This document shows positions 17,293 to 28,441 of a stretch of 64,000 nucleotides of DNA, piece by piece. Below the pieces are notes generated by a model. It searched no databases and was not told where the DNA came from. It saw nothing but the letters and a program-made list of their open reading frames with translations. Origin of the DNA: DASYQD01 sp963846495 (GTDB lineage: Bacteria; Acidobacteriota; Thermoanaerobaculia; Multivoradales; JAIOJS01); contig CAWJWP010000011.1 of assembly GCA_963846495.1 (NCBI GenBank), positions 1-64,000 on the forward strand, written 5' to 3'. A program made the position numbers and the translations under genes. Position 1 is the stretch's first letter; each line of letters opens with the position of its first letter.

Positions 17293-17420
17293 CGCGACAC
17301 CGCGTTTGCGAGCCGCCCCGGACGCGAGGCGGCGATAGGGCGTGATCGGTCGTGCAGTATAGCGTCAGCGCCGCGACGCGCCGCCACCGCGCGAACGCAG
17401 CGTGGAAGAATCCGCCGCCC

Positions 17421-18609
17421 ATGGCGGAGATGGAACGCACGCGCACGGCGCTGCTGCGCGGCATCGAGCAGGGCCTTCACCCCGGCGCGCAGCTCTACGT
17501 CTCGCGTCGCGGCGAAGTCGTCGCCGACCTCGCGCTCGGCGAAGCGCGGCCGGGCTCGCCGTTACCAAGCGTGCCGATGACCTCCGACACGCTCGTGCTC
17601 TGGCTGTCGTCGAGCAAGCCGGTGGGCGCGGTGGCGATCGCACAGCTCTGGGAGCGCGTCGCTCATCGCTCTCGACGATCCGATCGCGTCGCACATCCCC
17701 GAGTTCGCACAGAACGGTAAGCAGGCGATCACCATCCGCCACGCGCTCACCCACACCGGTGGCTTCCGGCTGCCGCAGGTGGGATGGCCGGCCGCGTCGT
17801 GGGACGAGACCATCGCGCGCGTCTGCGCGGCGCGCCTCGAGCCGCGCTGGGTGCCCGGCGAGAAGGCCGGCTACCACATGTCGTCGTCCTGGTTCGTTCT
17901 CGGCGAGCTCGTGCGCCGCCTCGACGGCCGTCCCTTCGAGACCTACGTGCGCGACGAAATCTTCCTCCCGCTCGGCATGGACGACTGCTGGATCGGCATG
18001 CCGCCCGACCGCTACCACGGCTACGCACGCGAGCAGCGGCTGGCGCAGATGTGGAACACCGAGCCGTCCACGCCGCGCCCGCACCCATGGGACGAAGAAG
18101 TCCACGTCACGCGCTGCTCGCCCGGCGGCAACGGCTGGGGCCCGATCCGCCAGCTCGGTCGCTTCTACGAGATGTTGCTCGGCGGCGGCGCGATCGACGG
18201 GCGCCGCGTCCTGATGCCGCAAACCGTCGAAGCGCTGGTGGCGTCACACCGCACCGGCATGTTCGACCACACCTTCCGCCGCCCCATGGACTGGAGCCTC
18301 GGCCTCATCCCCAACAGCCGCCCGGGCTTGCTCGAGACTGCCAACGCGCTACGCGACGCGATCGGCTCGACGGGGTCGACAACGGCCGCTCTCGACCTGC
18401 CCTACCACTACGGCCCACACGCCTCCCGCCGCGCCGTCGGCCACAGCGGCTACCGATCCTCGACAGCGTTCATGGATCCGACCCACGGCCTCGTCGTCGC
18501 ACTCGCCGTCACCGGCACGCCGTCCGACGCCGCGCACTCGGCGCGCTTCGAAGAGCTGCTGACGGCGATCTACGAAGACCTCGAGCTCGCGGCCTCGTCC
18601 AACGGTTAG
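17421..18609 (+). pseudogene. Class C beta-lactamase-like serine hydrolase, frame-broken
   Basis: The N-terminal part (from ATG 17421, MAEMERTRTALLRG) and the C-terminal part (through 18609) read as one beta-lactamase/esterase family protein of about 395 residues. The frame changes by +1 near 17655-17660. Upstream of the break is the nucleophile motif SSSK (in WLSSSKPVGAVAIAQ); downstream are IALDDPIASHIPEF, ALTHTGGF and GYHMSSSWFVLGEL. The late GHSG motif typical of the family is also visible. It probably hydrolysed an ester or amide; lactamase activity is not implied. No signal peptide is seen, so it was cytoplasmic. Either one inserted base or a true recent inactivation explains the break. 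Confidence 0.85.
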
Positions 18610-18628
18610 CAACTCCGCTCGGATAAGG

Positions 18629-19279
18629 CTAGCCGTCATCACGTGAGCGGGGCGTCCACGGGTTTGCCAACAACCAACCTGCGACGAGAGTCCTGTACTC
18701 GTTGTACAACAGCTCAACGGGATCCAGTTGGAGCTCGGCGCACTGGGCTGGAAGCTGCCGGCGGAACCCGGTGAACCTAGCAAATACCGTGGCGTGGCCC
18801 GGCACCTGAACGTTGCGGCCGATGAGATGGCTGCTCAGCCAGTCCCGAACGCTCCTGACCAGACCATCGACGCGATTGTGATGTGCGCGAATGTCCTGTC
18901 CTGAGATGTCCGAGCAGTACTTCTGATAGCGAAACGGCTCGCGATCGAGGACGAGGCACAGCTTCTTCTTCTGTCGCGCCGCGCCGAAGCGGGCGGCACC
19001 GAGGAAGACGCCGAGCTCGAGCGGCATGTTGAACCGCGGCAAGCGATTCGTCGAATCGAGCGTCGTGCGCGAGATGTCGTGGATGCCGAGCTTGGATTGC
19101 GCGATCAGATCAAAGATCTTCTCCACGCGAACCTGACCACTGTTGTCGACCTCGCGCGCGCAGCGAGCGACGAAACCGCAGTCGTGAACCGTGAACGCCA
19201 GCGCTCGGAGAAGAGGCTCGTATCTCCGATCGAAAGGAACGTTGAGAAAGACGGACTTTTCGTAACGCGGACGAGCCAT
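18629..19279 (-). CDS. Conserved protein of unknown function, predicted TIR/deoxyribosyltransferase-like fold
   Basis: 216 residues. Highly patterned motifs are FLNVPFD (11-17), KIFDLIAQSKLGIHDIS (54-70), PRFNMPLELGVFLGA (81-95), KLCLVLD and SDISGQDIRAH (123-133). I know the pattern as a widespread uncharacterised family. The order of a strand ending in IHDIS, then an ELG helix, then a CLVLD strand resembles nucleoside deoxyribosyltransferase and TIR-like NAD-processing folds, in which a Glu in that helix is catalytic (Glu88 here). That fold call is inference. The ATG abuts the stop of the upstream small gene (TAG-ATG), so the two are translationally coupled. Base composition is lower in GC than the neighbours, which hints at transfer. 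Confidence 0.75.
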   Translation of the reverse strand: MARPRYEKSVFLNVPFDRRYEPLLRALAFTVHDCGFVARCAREVDNSGQVRVEKIFDLIAQSKLGIHDISRTTLDSTNRLPRFNMPLELGVFLGAARFGAARQKKKLCLVLDREPFRYQKYCSDISGQDIRAHHNRVDGLVRSVRDWLSSHLIGRNVQVPGHATVFARFTGFRRQLPAQCAELQLDPVELLYNEYRTLVAGWLLANPWTPRSRDDG

Positions 19280-19489
19280 CTACGCAGCGAGCGGCTTTCT
19301 CTTCTTCGCCGGCTTCTTGGCTGCAGCCCTCTTCGCCGCCGCCGGCTTCGCTTTAGCCGTCGCCTTCTTGGCGGCTTTCTTCGCCGCCGCCGGCTTCGCT
19401 TTAGCGGTCGCCTTCTTGGCCGCTTTCTTCGCCGCCAGCACGCTGAACTTACCGGTTGGGAACGCCGTTTGGATCGATCTAGGCGCCAT
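19280..19489 (-). CDS. Small Lys/Ala-rich histone-tail-like protein
   Basis: 69 residues. About 15 N-terminal residues (MAPRSIQTAFPTGKF) precede a tail made almost only of Lys, Ala, Pro and Arg, with repeats such as AAKKAAKKATAKAKPA. Such tails resemble bacterial histone H1-like and AlgP proteins and would bind nucleic acid or act as a cationic linker. The tail is encoded by a 48-base tandem repeat. A GGAG ribosome site precedes ATG 19489. It abuts the next gene without a gap, so it is probably the first gene of a two-gene operon. Whether the protein works alone or as a partner of the downstream protein is unknown. Confidence 0.65.
   Translation of the reverse strand: MAPRSIQTAFPTGKFSVLAAKKAAKKATAKAKPAAAKKAAKKATAKAKPAAAKRAAAKKPAKKRKPLAA
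19331..19426. repeat. 48-base tandem repeat, two full copies, inside the Lys/Ala-rich gene
   Basis: Copies at 19331-19378 and 19379-19426 differ at very few positions, and a third partial copy begins at 19427. Each encodes a 16-residue AKK/AKP unit. Slippage or unequal recombination could change the tail length. Confidence 0.85.
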
Positions 19490-19653
19490 CGTGTGCTCCG
19501 TATCGTCGATCAGTCTACACCTCGGCCGGCGACACGGCGCCGACTACTGCGCCACCGGTCCGCGCAGCGGATCGGCGATCGGCTCGTCGAGCTCGAGGCT
19601 CTGCATCCCTTCGCGCTGACCCGCGCTCGATGGCCAGGCGGCGACTCCGGCGC

Positions 19654-22197
<2,544 letters not shown>

Positions 22198-22339
22198 GGC
22201 GGACCTTTGAAGTCCGACGATTCTTACATATGGCGACCGAGCATGCGGTGAAGCGGGAGACACCGGGCCGCCGCTGGCGGCGGCGCGGCGGACGCTGGCC
22301 GGCGGCCGCCCTCTATGCTCTGCGTCATGGCGTTGGTAC

Positions 22340-23660
22340 GTGCGCGCCGTCGCAACGTTCTCGACCGCCTCGGTCGCGGCCGTCACCGCCGCGGCGATCG
22401 CCGGGCTCGCGGCACTGGCGGCGGCGATAGGGACGCCGGCTTTCGCCGCGGCCTCGCCGTGGAGCGATCACGAGGTGGTGGCGGTGCGGCTGGTGGCGGG
22501 CGGCGCCGAAGGCGGCACGGCGCTGCTCGGGCTGCACTTCCGTCTGGCGCCCGAGTGGCACGTGTACTGGAAACACCCCGGCGACGCGGGCGCGGCGCCG
22601 GAGGTCGTGCTCACCCTGGATGGCAAACCGCCGCCGGGCTCGTTGCCGACGCAGCTCGCGTTCCCGGCGCCGAAACGCTTCGCCTTGCCGGGCGGGCTCG
22701 AGGCCCTCGGCTACCAGGGCGAAGTCGTCTACCCCATGCTCGCCGACCTCCCGGGCGACGCGCGCGGGCAGCTGCGCGCCGTCGTCGACTACGTCGCCTG
22801 CGCCGTCGAGTGCATCCCGTACCACGACGAGCTGCAGGTGACGCTCGATCCTGCCGACACGGGTGGAGCGGACGAGGAGCTGCTGCGGCAATGGCTGGCC
22901 AAGGTGCCGCGAGCGCGTGGGGAGATCGGCCTCGACGCACGCTTGCGCTACCACCTCGATCCCGAGCCGGAGCTCGAGATCGAGCTCGTCGGGCCACCGA
23001 CCGCGGGCGCCGAACCCGAGCTGTTCCTCGAGCCACCGCCGGGAGCCGGGTACGGGCCGGCGGTGCGGAGCGCACGCGCTGGCGCTGTTGTGTTCCGCGC
23101 GCCGGTCTTGCCGGAGACCGCCGGCCAGCCGCCGCAGACGCTGCGCGTCGCCTGGACCGTCACCGGCCTGCGCGCCGCGGGCGAAACGGTCGCCGCGGCG
23201 GGCCAGGCCGACGTGCCGGCGGCTGCCGGCGAGTCGACAGGCGAGCGCGCCGCCGGCGCGACGTCGAATCGTCGACGCGACGCAGCGGCCGGCTCGGCGC
23301 GCCAGCCGAAGCTGATCGCCGCGCTCTCCGTTCCCGCGCTACTTCTTCGCCGTGCTCGCCTGGATCGCGCCGAGCCGCGAGGAGCGCGTGCGCATGCGCG
23401 CACCCGCGACGCTCGCGCCGCTCCTCTCGTTGCCGGATCCCCTGCTCCGCGGCCTCGGCTTCCTCGCCGCCGCCGCGCTCGTGTGGATCAGCTACCGCCT
23501 CGCGCTTCTTCTGCCGGCGACGCAGCTCGCCGGCGTACAACTGTCATGGCTCGGCGTCGCGCTCGCGGTCCACTCCGCGACGCGCAACAGCGGCGTGCGC
23601 CGCCTCGTCTGGTGCGTCCTCGCCGCCGCCGCCGCGGCCCTCGCTGTGTGGCTCGCCTGA
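22340..23660 (+). pseudogene. DsbD N-terminal-domain protein with short membrane tail, frame-broken
   Basis: From GTG 22340 a signal peptide (to about residue 37) leads into a DsbD alpha-like immunoglobulin domain: LHFRLAPEWHVYWKHPGDAG, VVYPMLADL, and Cys residues in the VACAVECIPYHDEL pair. Such domains pass reductant to periplasmic partners. The frame is lost near 23335 (+1, in a GTTCCCGCG stretch) and continues as RYFFAVLAWIAPSREER with two or three membrane helices, ending at 23660. The eight-helix CcdA-like core and thioredoxin domain of true DsbD are absent. It is divergent from lon and 34 bases ahead of a redoxin gene, which suggests a joint role in envelope thiol chemistry. Confidence 0.75.
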
Positions 23661-23694
23661 CCGCCGGCTAAACTTCGCGCCGAAGGAGGCCGTC

Positions 23695-24297
23695 ATGCAC
23701 CCGAACACCCGTCGCCTCGCCCTCGCCTTCGCCTTCACCGCCCTGCTCCCCGCCTGCAGCCGCGCCGCCGAGACGGCGGTCGGCGCGGCGGCGCCCGACT
23801 TCTCGCTGACCGACGTCGCCGGCAAGGTTCACCGCCTCTCCGACTACCGCGGCCGCGTCGTCGTCCTCGAGTGGATCAACCCCAACTGCCCCTTCTCGCG
23901 CCGCCACGCCGAGGAAGGGACGATGACCCGCACCGCCTCCGCGCACTCGAACGTCGTCTGGCTGGCGATCAACAGCACCGCCAAGGGCCACAAGGACTTC
24001 CTCACCGCCGAGCAGCACGCCAGCTACGACAAGGAGCACGGCATCAACTACCCCGTGCTCGTCGACAGCGACGGCAAGGTCGGCCACGCCTACGGCGCCA
24101 GCACGACGCCGCACATGTTCGTCGTCGACGAGCAGGGCAAGGTGATCTACCGCGGCGCCATCGACGACGACCCCTACGGCAAGGGCAAGCAGCGCACGAA
24201 CTACGTCGACGGCGCCCTCGCCGAGCACACCGCCGGCAAGCCGGTCGACCCGGCGAGCACGAAGTCCTACGGCTGCTCGGTCAAGTACAGCGGGTAG
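23695..24297 (+). CDS. Exported redoxin/thioredoxin-like protein
   Basis: 200 residues from ATG 23695, preceded by GAAGGAGG. The N-terminal hydrophobic segment ends in LLPACSRA, so it is a possible lipoprotein, though the lipobox is imperfect. The mature part is an AhpC/TSA-Redoxin fold: GAAAPDFSLTDVAGKVHRLSDYRG, then the active region NPNCPFSRRH, and the GASTTPHMFVVDEQGKVIY strand with its cis-Pro. Only one Cys sits in the active motif (NCPF), so it may act as a one-Cys peroxiredoxin or with a resolving Cys elsewhere (YGCSVKYSG near the end). It follows the DsbD-like gene and probably receives electrons from it; that is inference. Confidence 0.88.
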   Translation: MHPNTRRLALAFAFTALLPACSRAAETAVGAAAPDFSLTDVAGKVHRLSDYRGRVVVLEWINPNCPFSRRHAEEGTMTRTASAHSNVVWLAINSTAKGHKDFLTAEQHASYDKEHGINYPVLVDSDGKVGHAYGASTTPHMFVVDEQGKVIYRGAIDDDPYGKGKQRTNYVDGALAEHTAGKPVDPASTKSYGCSVKYSG

Positions 24298-24309
24298 ACC
24301 GCGTCCGCT

Positions 24310-25483
24310 TCAGACCCCGTCAGGGTACGGGAAGGCCGTGGCCGGCTGCGCCTCCGCGTCGTAGTAGCTGCGGATGGCGCGCTCGGCCATGGCGTAGCCG
24401 AAATTGATGATGCGGTTCTGCAGCTTCTTCGGCACGTCGGCGAGGCGCGTCGGGGTGTGAGCGAGCTCCAGGGCGCGTTTCTCGTCGACGGCCAGCGCCG
24501 ACGCGGCCGGATACTCCGACGGCTTCGTCCACATGCCCCAGTAGGCGCCGAGGTGCGGATCGGCGTCGCTCTTGAACGCCTCGACGACGAGCCGCTTGCG
24601 CAGGCTCCGCACCTGGTTGTCGATCGTGGCGTTGACGCGTAGCGAGTGGCGGGCGGCGTCGGAGTGCGGATCCTCCTCAGGTTGATACCGCCCGCCGCCG
24701 TCGCTGACGAGGACGCGCTTGCAGCGCTTCCAGGCGGTCTCGATCCCCATGTTGTCGTAGACGCCGCCGTCGGTGAGCACGACCTTGGTGGTGAACGGCG
24801 GCCGGCCGCACTGGTCGGTGTTGAGCTCGGACCAGTCGCCGTGCTCGAACTTGAGCCGCGCCGGCGACAGCACGGGCGGGAAGGCCGACGAGGCGGCCAC
24901 TGCCTCGGCGATGCTGCGGCGCGGGTTCTTCACCAGGCCGATGCGGTAGTCGGCGACGAACGGCTTCGAGAAGCGGAACACCGAGCCGGTCTGCACGTTG
25001 GTGGCGTTGATGACGAAGCGCGGCTTGTCCGGGAAGTCCTGCAGCGTCGCCTCGCCGTAGAGCTCCTTCTTGTAGCTCTTGACGATCTGTTCGTTGATGC
25101 TGGTGCCAGGCAAGAGCGCCCCTGCTGATGACGCTGCCGGCGTCGATCGTCGTCGACGCCATGTGGCGGATCGGCTCGACGACTGCAGCGACGAAGTTGC
25201 TCGCCTTGCCGCTGCTGCCGTCGAACTGAAGGTCCTTCCAGTGCAGGCCGAGCAGGCCGGCCGTGATCGAGCCGCCGGAGACGCTGGAGACGCGGTCGAG
25301 CTTGGGCAGGTAGCCCGCGTCGTTCAAGTACCAGAGCGTGCCGAGGTGAAAGAGCATGGCGCGGTAGCCGCCGCCGGAGAGGCAGAGCGCCAGCGCGTCG
25401 GCGAGCGGCGGCGGCGCCGCGGCGTCGGGCGAGAGCGGAGCGTCGCTGGTGACGGGGACGACTTCAGGCTGGGTCTCGGGCAT
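24310..25483 (-). pseudogene. Patatin-like phospholipase, frame-broken
   Basis: Joined across one frame change near 25118 (+1, in a run of four Gs on the coding strand), this encodes about 390 residues of a patatin-like acyl hydrolase. The oxyanion motif LCLSGGGYRAMLFHLG lies near residue 35, the nucleophile Ser is in SSVSGGSI, and the catalytic Asp is in LTDGGVYDN. These form the Ser-Asp dyad that cleaves phospholipid acyl esters. There is no signal peptide, so it acts in the cytoplasm or is exported by another route. The 5' part starts at ATG 25483. The gene sits behind an O-methyltransferase on the same strand, 29 bases apart. Catalytic motifs are intact, so the shift may be a sequence error. 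Confidence 0.88.
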
Positions 25484-25512
25484 GGCTCATCCTCCTCCAA
25501 TAGATCGCGCTG

Positions 25513-26190
25513 TTAGAACGGTCCCCCCATCTCCATGATGGTGGGCCGGGTCTTCACCGCCAGACCCACCCCGTCGCCGAGCGGCAGCAGCACCGACTCG
25601 AGCTGCGGGTGGATCATCAGGTAGCCGTTGAAGGCGCGGATGGCGTCGGCGGCGCGGTCTTCCTCGTCCGGCGGGTCGGCGATACGCCCTTTCCAGAGCA
25701 GGTTGTCGACGACGACGAGGCCGCCGATCGTGAGCTTCGGCAGCGCGAGGTCGAGGTAGCGCCGGTACTCCTCCTTGAGCGCGTCGAGGTAGACGAGGTC
25801 GAACGGCCCGTCGAGGCGCGGCAGCACCTGCAGCGCCTCGCCGGCGACGAGATCGACGCGGTCGAGCACGCCGGCGCGCTCGAGGAAGCCGCGCGCCAGC
25901 TCGCGGCGCTCGGGATCGGGGTCGATGGTGACGACGCGCGCCTCGGGCGCCCCGCGCGCCAGCCAAAGCGTGCCGTAGCCGATGGCGGTGCCCACCTCGA
26001 GGATGCGGCGGGCGCCGCGCGCGCGGGCGAGGATGGCGAGCAGCTTGCCCACCTCGGGATCGGAGCTCGGCACGTCGTGCGCGGCGCTCCATGCCTCCAT
26101 CTCGGCGAGCAGCGCGTCGCGTGGCGGCAGCAGGCGCTCGAGGTAGCTCGCCTGCTCCGGCCGCAGGATGGCGTCGGCGCGGTCCTTCAT
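25513..26190 (-). CDS. Class I SAM-dependent O-methyltransferase (CCoAMT-like)
   Basis: 225 residues, matching the cation-dependent O-methyltransferase family (methyltransf_3). The SAM-binding motif ILEVGTAIGYGTLWLA lies at about 63-78. An acidic ribose ligand is in VVTIDPDPER, and the metal and substrate segment is FDLVYLDALKEEYRRYLDL, followed by GGLVVVDNLLWKG. It probably methylates a hydroxyl group of a small aromatic or lipid compound in the cytoplasm; the substrate cannot be told. It lies 29 bases upstream of the patatin gene on the same strand, so they may share a transcript. ATG 26190 is the family-typical start. Confidence 0.9.
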   Translation of the reverse strand: MKDRADAILRPEQASYLERLLPPRDALLAEMEAWSAAHDVPSSDPEVGKLLAILARARGARRILEVGTAIGYGTLWLARGAPEARVVTIDPDPERRELARGFLERAGVLDRVDLVAGEALQVLPRLDGPFDLVYLDALKEEYRRYLDLALPKLTIGGLVVVDNLLWKGRIADPPDEEDRAADAIRAFNGYLMIHPQLESVLLPLGDGVGLAVKTRPTIMEMGGPF

Positions 26191-26270
26191 TGGATATCGA
26201 CGGGTGATCGCCCGGGTCGCAACATCAAGCGGCTCCCAGTAGCAGATAAGTGCATCTGAGGCGGTCGAGC

Positions 26271-27086
26271 CTACACTCGTCGGGGAAGTCGGATACTGAG
26301 ACGCAAATGATGCCTAAGCGCCATCGTACCGCCTGTTTCGTCCTTCATCACCGCCCTGATTTCCTGCGCGCTCTTCGACTCGAGCTCGATCCCGCGCCGG
26401 GAAGTGAATACGTGCCCCACCATGAAGTCTGGAAACCGCAGCGTGTCGGCAAGAACCTGGCGCAGCGTCGGCTGACGCGGAAGCATACAGACGGTTTCCG
26501 GAAAGAGGATCCGGATGCCGACGCGCCTGCCGCCCACTTGCCGCGGGCAGTAAAGAAAGAAGGCGCCTGCTCGGCAGTGGGTTTCGATCATCGTCTTCGC
26601 CTGCACTGCAGACCGCACCCTCCTCTCGCCTCCTGGCGGTCTCTCCGGACGGTTCAGCTCCTTGAATTGCGACTCCTCCGAAAAAGTGTCTCCGTCCGGA
26701 TATAACCGCTTCCCCTCCACCAGGAGAACCCGGCGCAGCAGCGTCGCATCACCGGTGGAGATCTCTACCTCGATCACGAAATCCAGGAGCTCTCCGGAAA
26801 CAGCCGGTCGGCCTCGTAACTCTTTAGCGCTGATCTCGACGGATAGTTGCGAGCCCAACAACTGATCGTTGAGCGTTCTTTTCGCTATCGAGTCTACCCC
26901 TCTGAGGGAGTGAACGAGTGTAGTCGTTAGAGCGGTCTCGGAACCACCTAAATCTTCGGTCAGGAGCTCAGAGACGATCGCTTCCAAGGTCTCGAAATAG
27001 CGCCGGAGCACCGTTTCCTCCCGTCGACGCAGGAGGCGGACAGGGTCGAACCACGGCTGATCGTAGGCGATGTCGATAGAGGACAT
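26271..27086 (-). CDS. PD-(D/E)XK nuclease-like protein of unknown function
   Basis: 271 residues from ATG 27086; a longer upstream frame is rejected because it overlaps the preceding gene and lacks family-like sequence. The helix with Glu50 (GSETALTTTLVHSLRG), the strand with Asp102 (LLDFVIEVEIS) and the strand with Glu124-x-Lys126 (VLLVEGKRL) fit the E...D...ExK core of restriction-like nucleases. A following QAKTMIET helix supplies the expected Gln/Lys. The catalytic call is therefore plausible but is my inference. It starts one base after the stop of the upstream gene (TGA-G-ATG). GC content is clearly lower than the flanks, which suggests acquisition with its partner. Confidence 0.65.
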   Translation of the reverse strand: MSSIDIAYDQPWFDPVRLLRRREETVLRRYFETLEAIVSELLTEDLGGSETALTTTLVHSLRGVDSIAKRTLNDQLLGSQLSVEISAKELRGRPAVSGELLDFVIEVEISTGDATLLRRVLLVEGKRLYPDGDTFSEESQFKELNRPERPPGGERRVRSAVQAKTMIETHCRAGAFFLYCPRQVGGRRVGIRILFPETVCMLPRQPTLRQVLADTLRFPDFMVGHVFTSRRGIELESKSAQEIRAVMKDETGGTMALRHHLRLSIRLPRRV

Positions 27087-27087
27087 C

Positions 27088-27672
27088 TCACGAGAGCGCG
27101 ACGCGGATGCGGACGTGGAGCGGCTGCCAGATCTCCCAGTGACGACGCACTGCGCTCTCCAGAAATGCGTCCATGCACCGCTCGATCCCGGCAGCAGTCG
27201 GCGGATACTCAACCTTCCACCGCACACGAAAATTCGGCCACCACATGCTATCGATATCGCCATCGATCCAGAAATTGACGTTCGCCCTCTCCAGCCCGCA
27301 AATTCTCATATGAAAGGCAACTGCGTCCCCGACCGTCGCCGGCATCTGAAGATTCGAAACGCGAGCCAGAATGGGACAACTCTCGCGTACAGGACTCGTC
27401 GCCAGCGCTCTCAGGAGATCCGGCGGGGAAACGGACGTTTGACCGAAGAGATCGACGGCGAGACCAGCGGCGCCAGGCAGATCCTTCCAGAACGAGGAAG
27501 AGAGGTCATTTATTCGATTCGCCGCGAATTGACGGAAGTGGAAGTTATGAGCTTGCGCAATCGCGCGATCCGGCAGGAACTCCGCCAGCGCATTGGGCGA
27601 GCCCCGGCCGCTCACGCAAAAAATACAAGGTGGAGGACCGACATCGGTGCCCGAAGCGAGGTCAACTGCCAT
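27088..27672 (-). CDS. Unknown protein, partner of the nuclease-like gene
   Basis: 194 residues from ATG 27672; the longer frame to 27756 is less likely. I do not recognise a family. Visible features are Cys residues in the N-terminal PPPCIFCVSGRG segment (CxxC), a middle of mixed helix and strand, and a Trp-rich C-terminal half (IDSMWWPNFRVRWKVEYPP and RHWEIWQPLHVRIRV) that looks like beta strands of a binding domain. No membrane segment. It is the first gene of a two-gene low-GC unit with the PD-(D/E)XK-like gene, one base apart. The lower GC and lack of similarity to neighbours point to horizontal transfer. It could supply target recognition for the nuclease; this is untested. Confidence 0.55.
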   Translation of the reverse strand: MAVDLASGTDVGPPPCIFCVSGRGSPNALAEFLPDRAIAQAHNFHFRQFAANRINDLSSSFWKDLPGAAGLAVDLFGQTSVSPPDLLRALATSPVRESCPILARVSNLQMPATVGDAVAFHMRICGLERANVNFWIDGDIDSMWWPNFRVRWKVEYPPTAAGIERCMDAFLESAVRRHWEIWQPLHVRIRVALS

Positions 27673-27844
27673 CACTGCCCTTCCCGCCGTCTCTCGAGGT
27701 AGTCGGCGCCACGGCGCCGTAGCCAGGATCACCCCTCTGCCCCGTCGCCAGGCCACGCCAGTACATCTAGCTTAGACGGACGCGACTCCCGGTTTTGCCT
27801 ACCTCGTTGGCCCCAACGACCGCGAGGTAACATTGGACCGTCGC

Positions 27845-28432
27845 ATGAAGAGAGTCGAGCCAACCAGCTTCGGGGCGGCTCCGCCGCGCTCTCGCGGGCA
27901 CCGCCGGCGCCGCCGCGGCATCGTTCTCGGTACGCTCCTCGGCGTTGCGTCGCTCGGGGGCACGCTGCTCGCGAGCGTCGCGCTCGCCGCCGAGCAGGCG
28001 AAGCCGGCCGAGCCCGCCAAGCCGGCCGCGGCCGCCTCGCCGCTTGCGCTCACCGCCGTGACCGTGACGCCGCCCAACCCCGGTCCCGACACGCTCTGCC
28101 AGCTACGCGTCGAGGTGAAAAACGGCGGCGAGCGCATCGCCTCGCAGCTCGCCTTCGCCGTCAAGGTCAACGGCCAGGAGCTGCCGGTCTACAGGAACCA
28201 ACTCTTCATGCAGCGCCTCGACCCCGGCAAGACCTCGACCGTCCGGCTCTACAACTTCTGGACGACCGAGACCGGCCGCGCCGCGCCCGCCGACGGCAAG
28301 TACCGCGTCGAGGTGACGCTTGCGAGCGCCCAGTGGTACACGGTCGCCACCAAAGACGCCGTCGAGGAATGGAAGCCGCAAGGCGCCGTGCCGGGGATGC
28401 CCGTCACCGCGACCGCGACGGTCGGCAAGTAG
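27845..28432 (+). CDS. Secreted CARDB-like beta-sandwich protein
   Basis: 195 residues from ATG 27845, with GAGG about 15 bases upstream. An unusually basic leader (RSRGHRRRRRG) comes before a signal hydrophobic stretch ending in LASVALAAEQ, followed by a Pro/Ala/Lys-rich linker. The rest looks like a CARDB/APHP immunoglobulin-like domain: LTAVTVTPPNPGPDTLCQLRVEVKNGG, then IASQLAFAVKVNGQ and WTTETGRAAPADGKYRVEV. It is probably an exported adhesion or packing module. It converges on the lipoprotein gene with a nine-base gap. Function beyond export is unknown. Confidence 0.75.
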   Translation: MKRVEPTSFGAAPPRSRGHRRRRRGIVLGTLLGVASLGGTLLASVALAAEQAKPAEPAKPAAAASPLALTAVTVTPPNPGPDTLCQLRVEVKNGGERIASQLAFAVKVNGQELPVYRNQLFMQRLDPGKTSTVRLYNFWTTETGRAAPADGKYRVEVTLASAQWYTVATKDAVEEWKPQGAVPGMPVTATATVGK

Positions 28433-28441
28433 GCCCGGCGC

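Noticed and set aside
17784..18626. Alternative plus-strand open frame inside the broken serine hydrolase
   Set aside because: It is a shadow frame without the hydrolase motifs, which continue in the 17779 frame.
19331..19426. Possible CRISPR-like repeat
   Set aside because: The units abut with no spacers and lie inside a coding tail; it is a tandem coding repeat.
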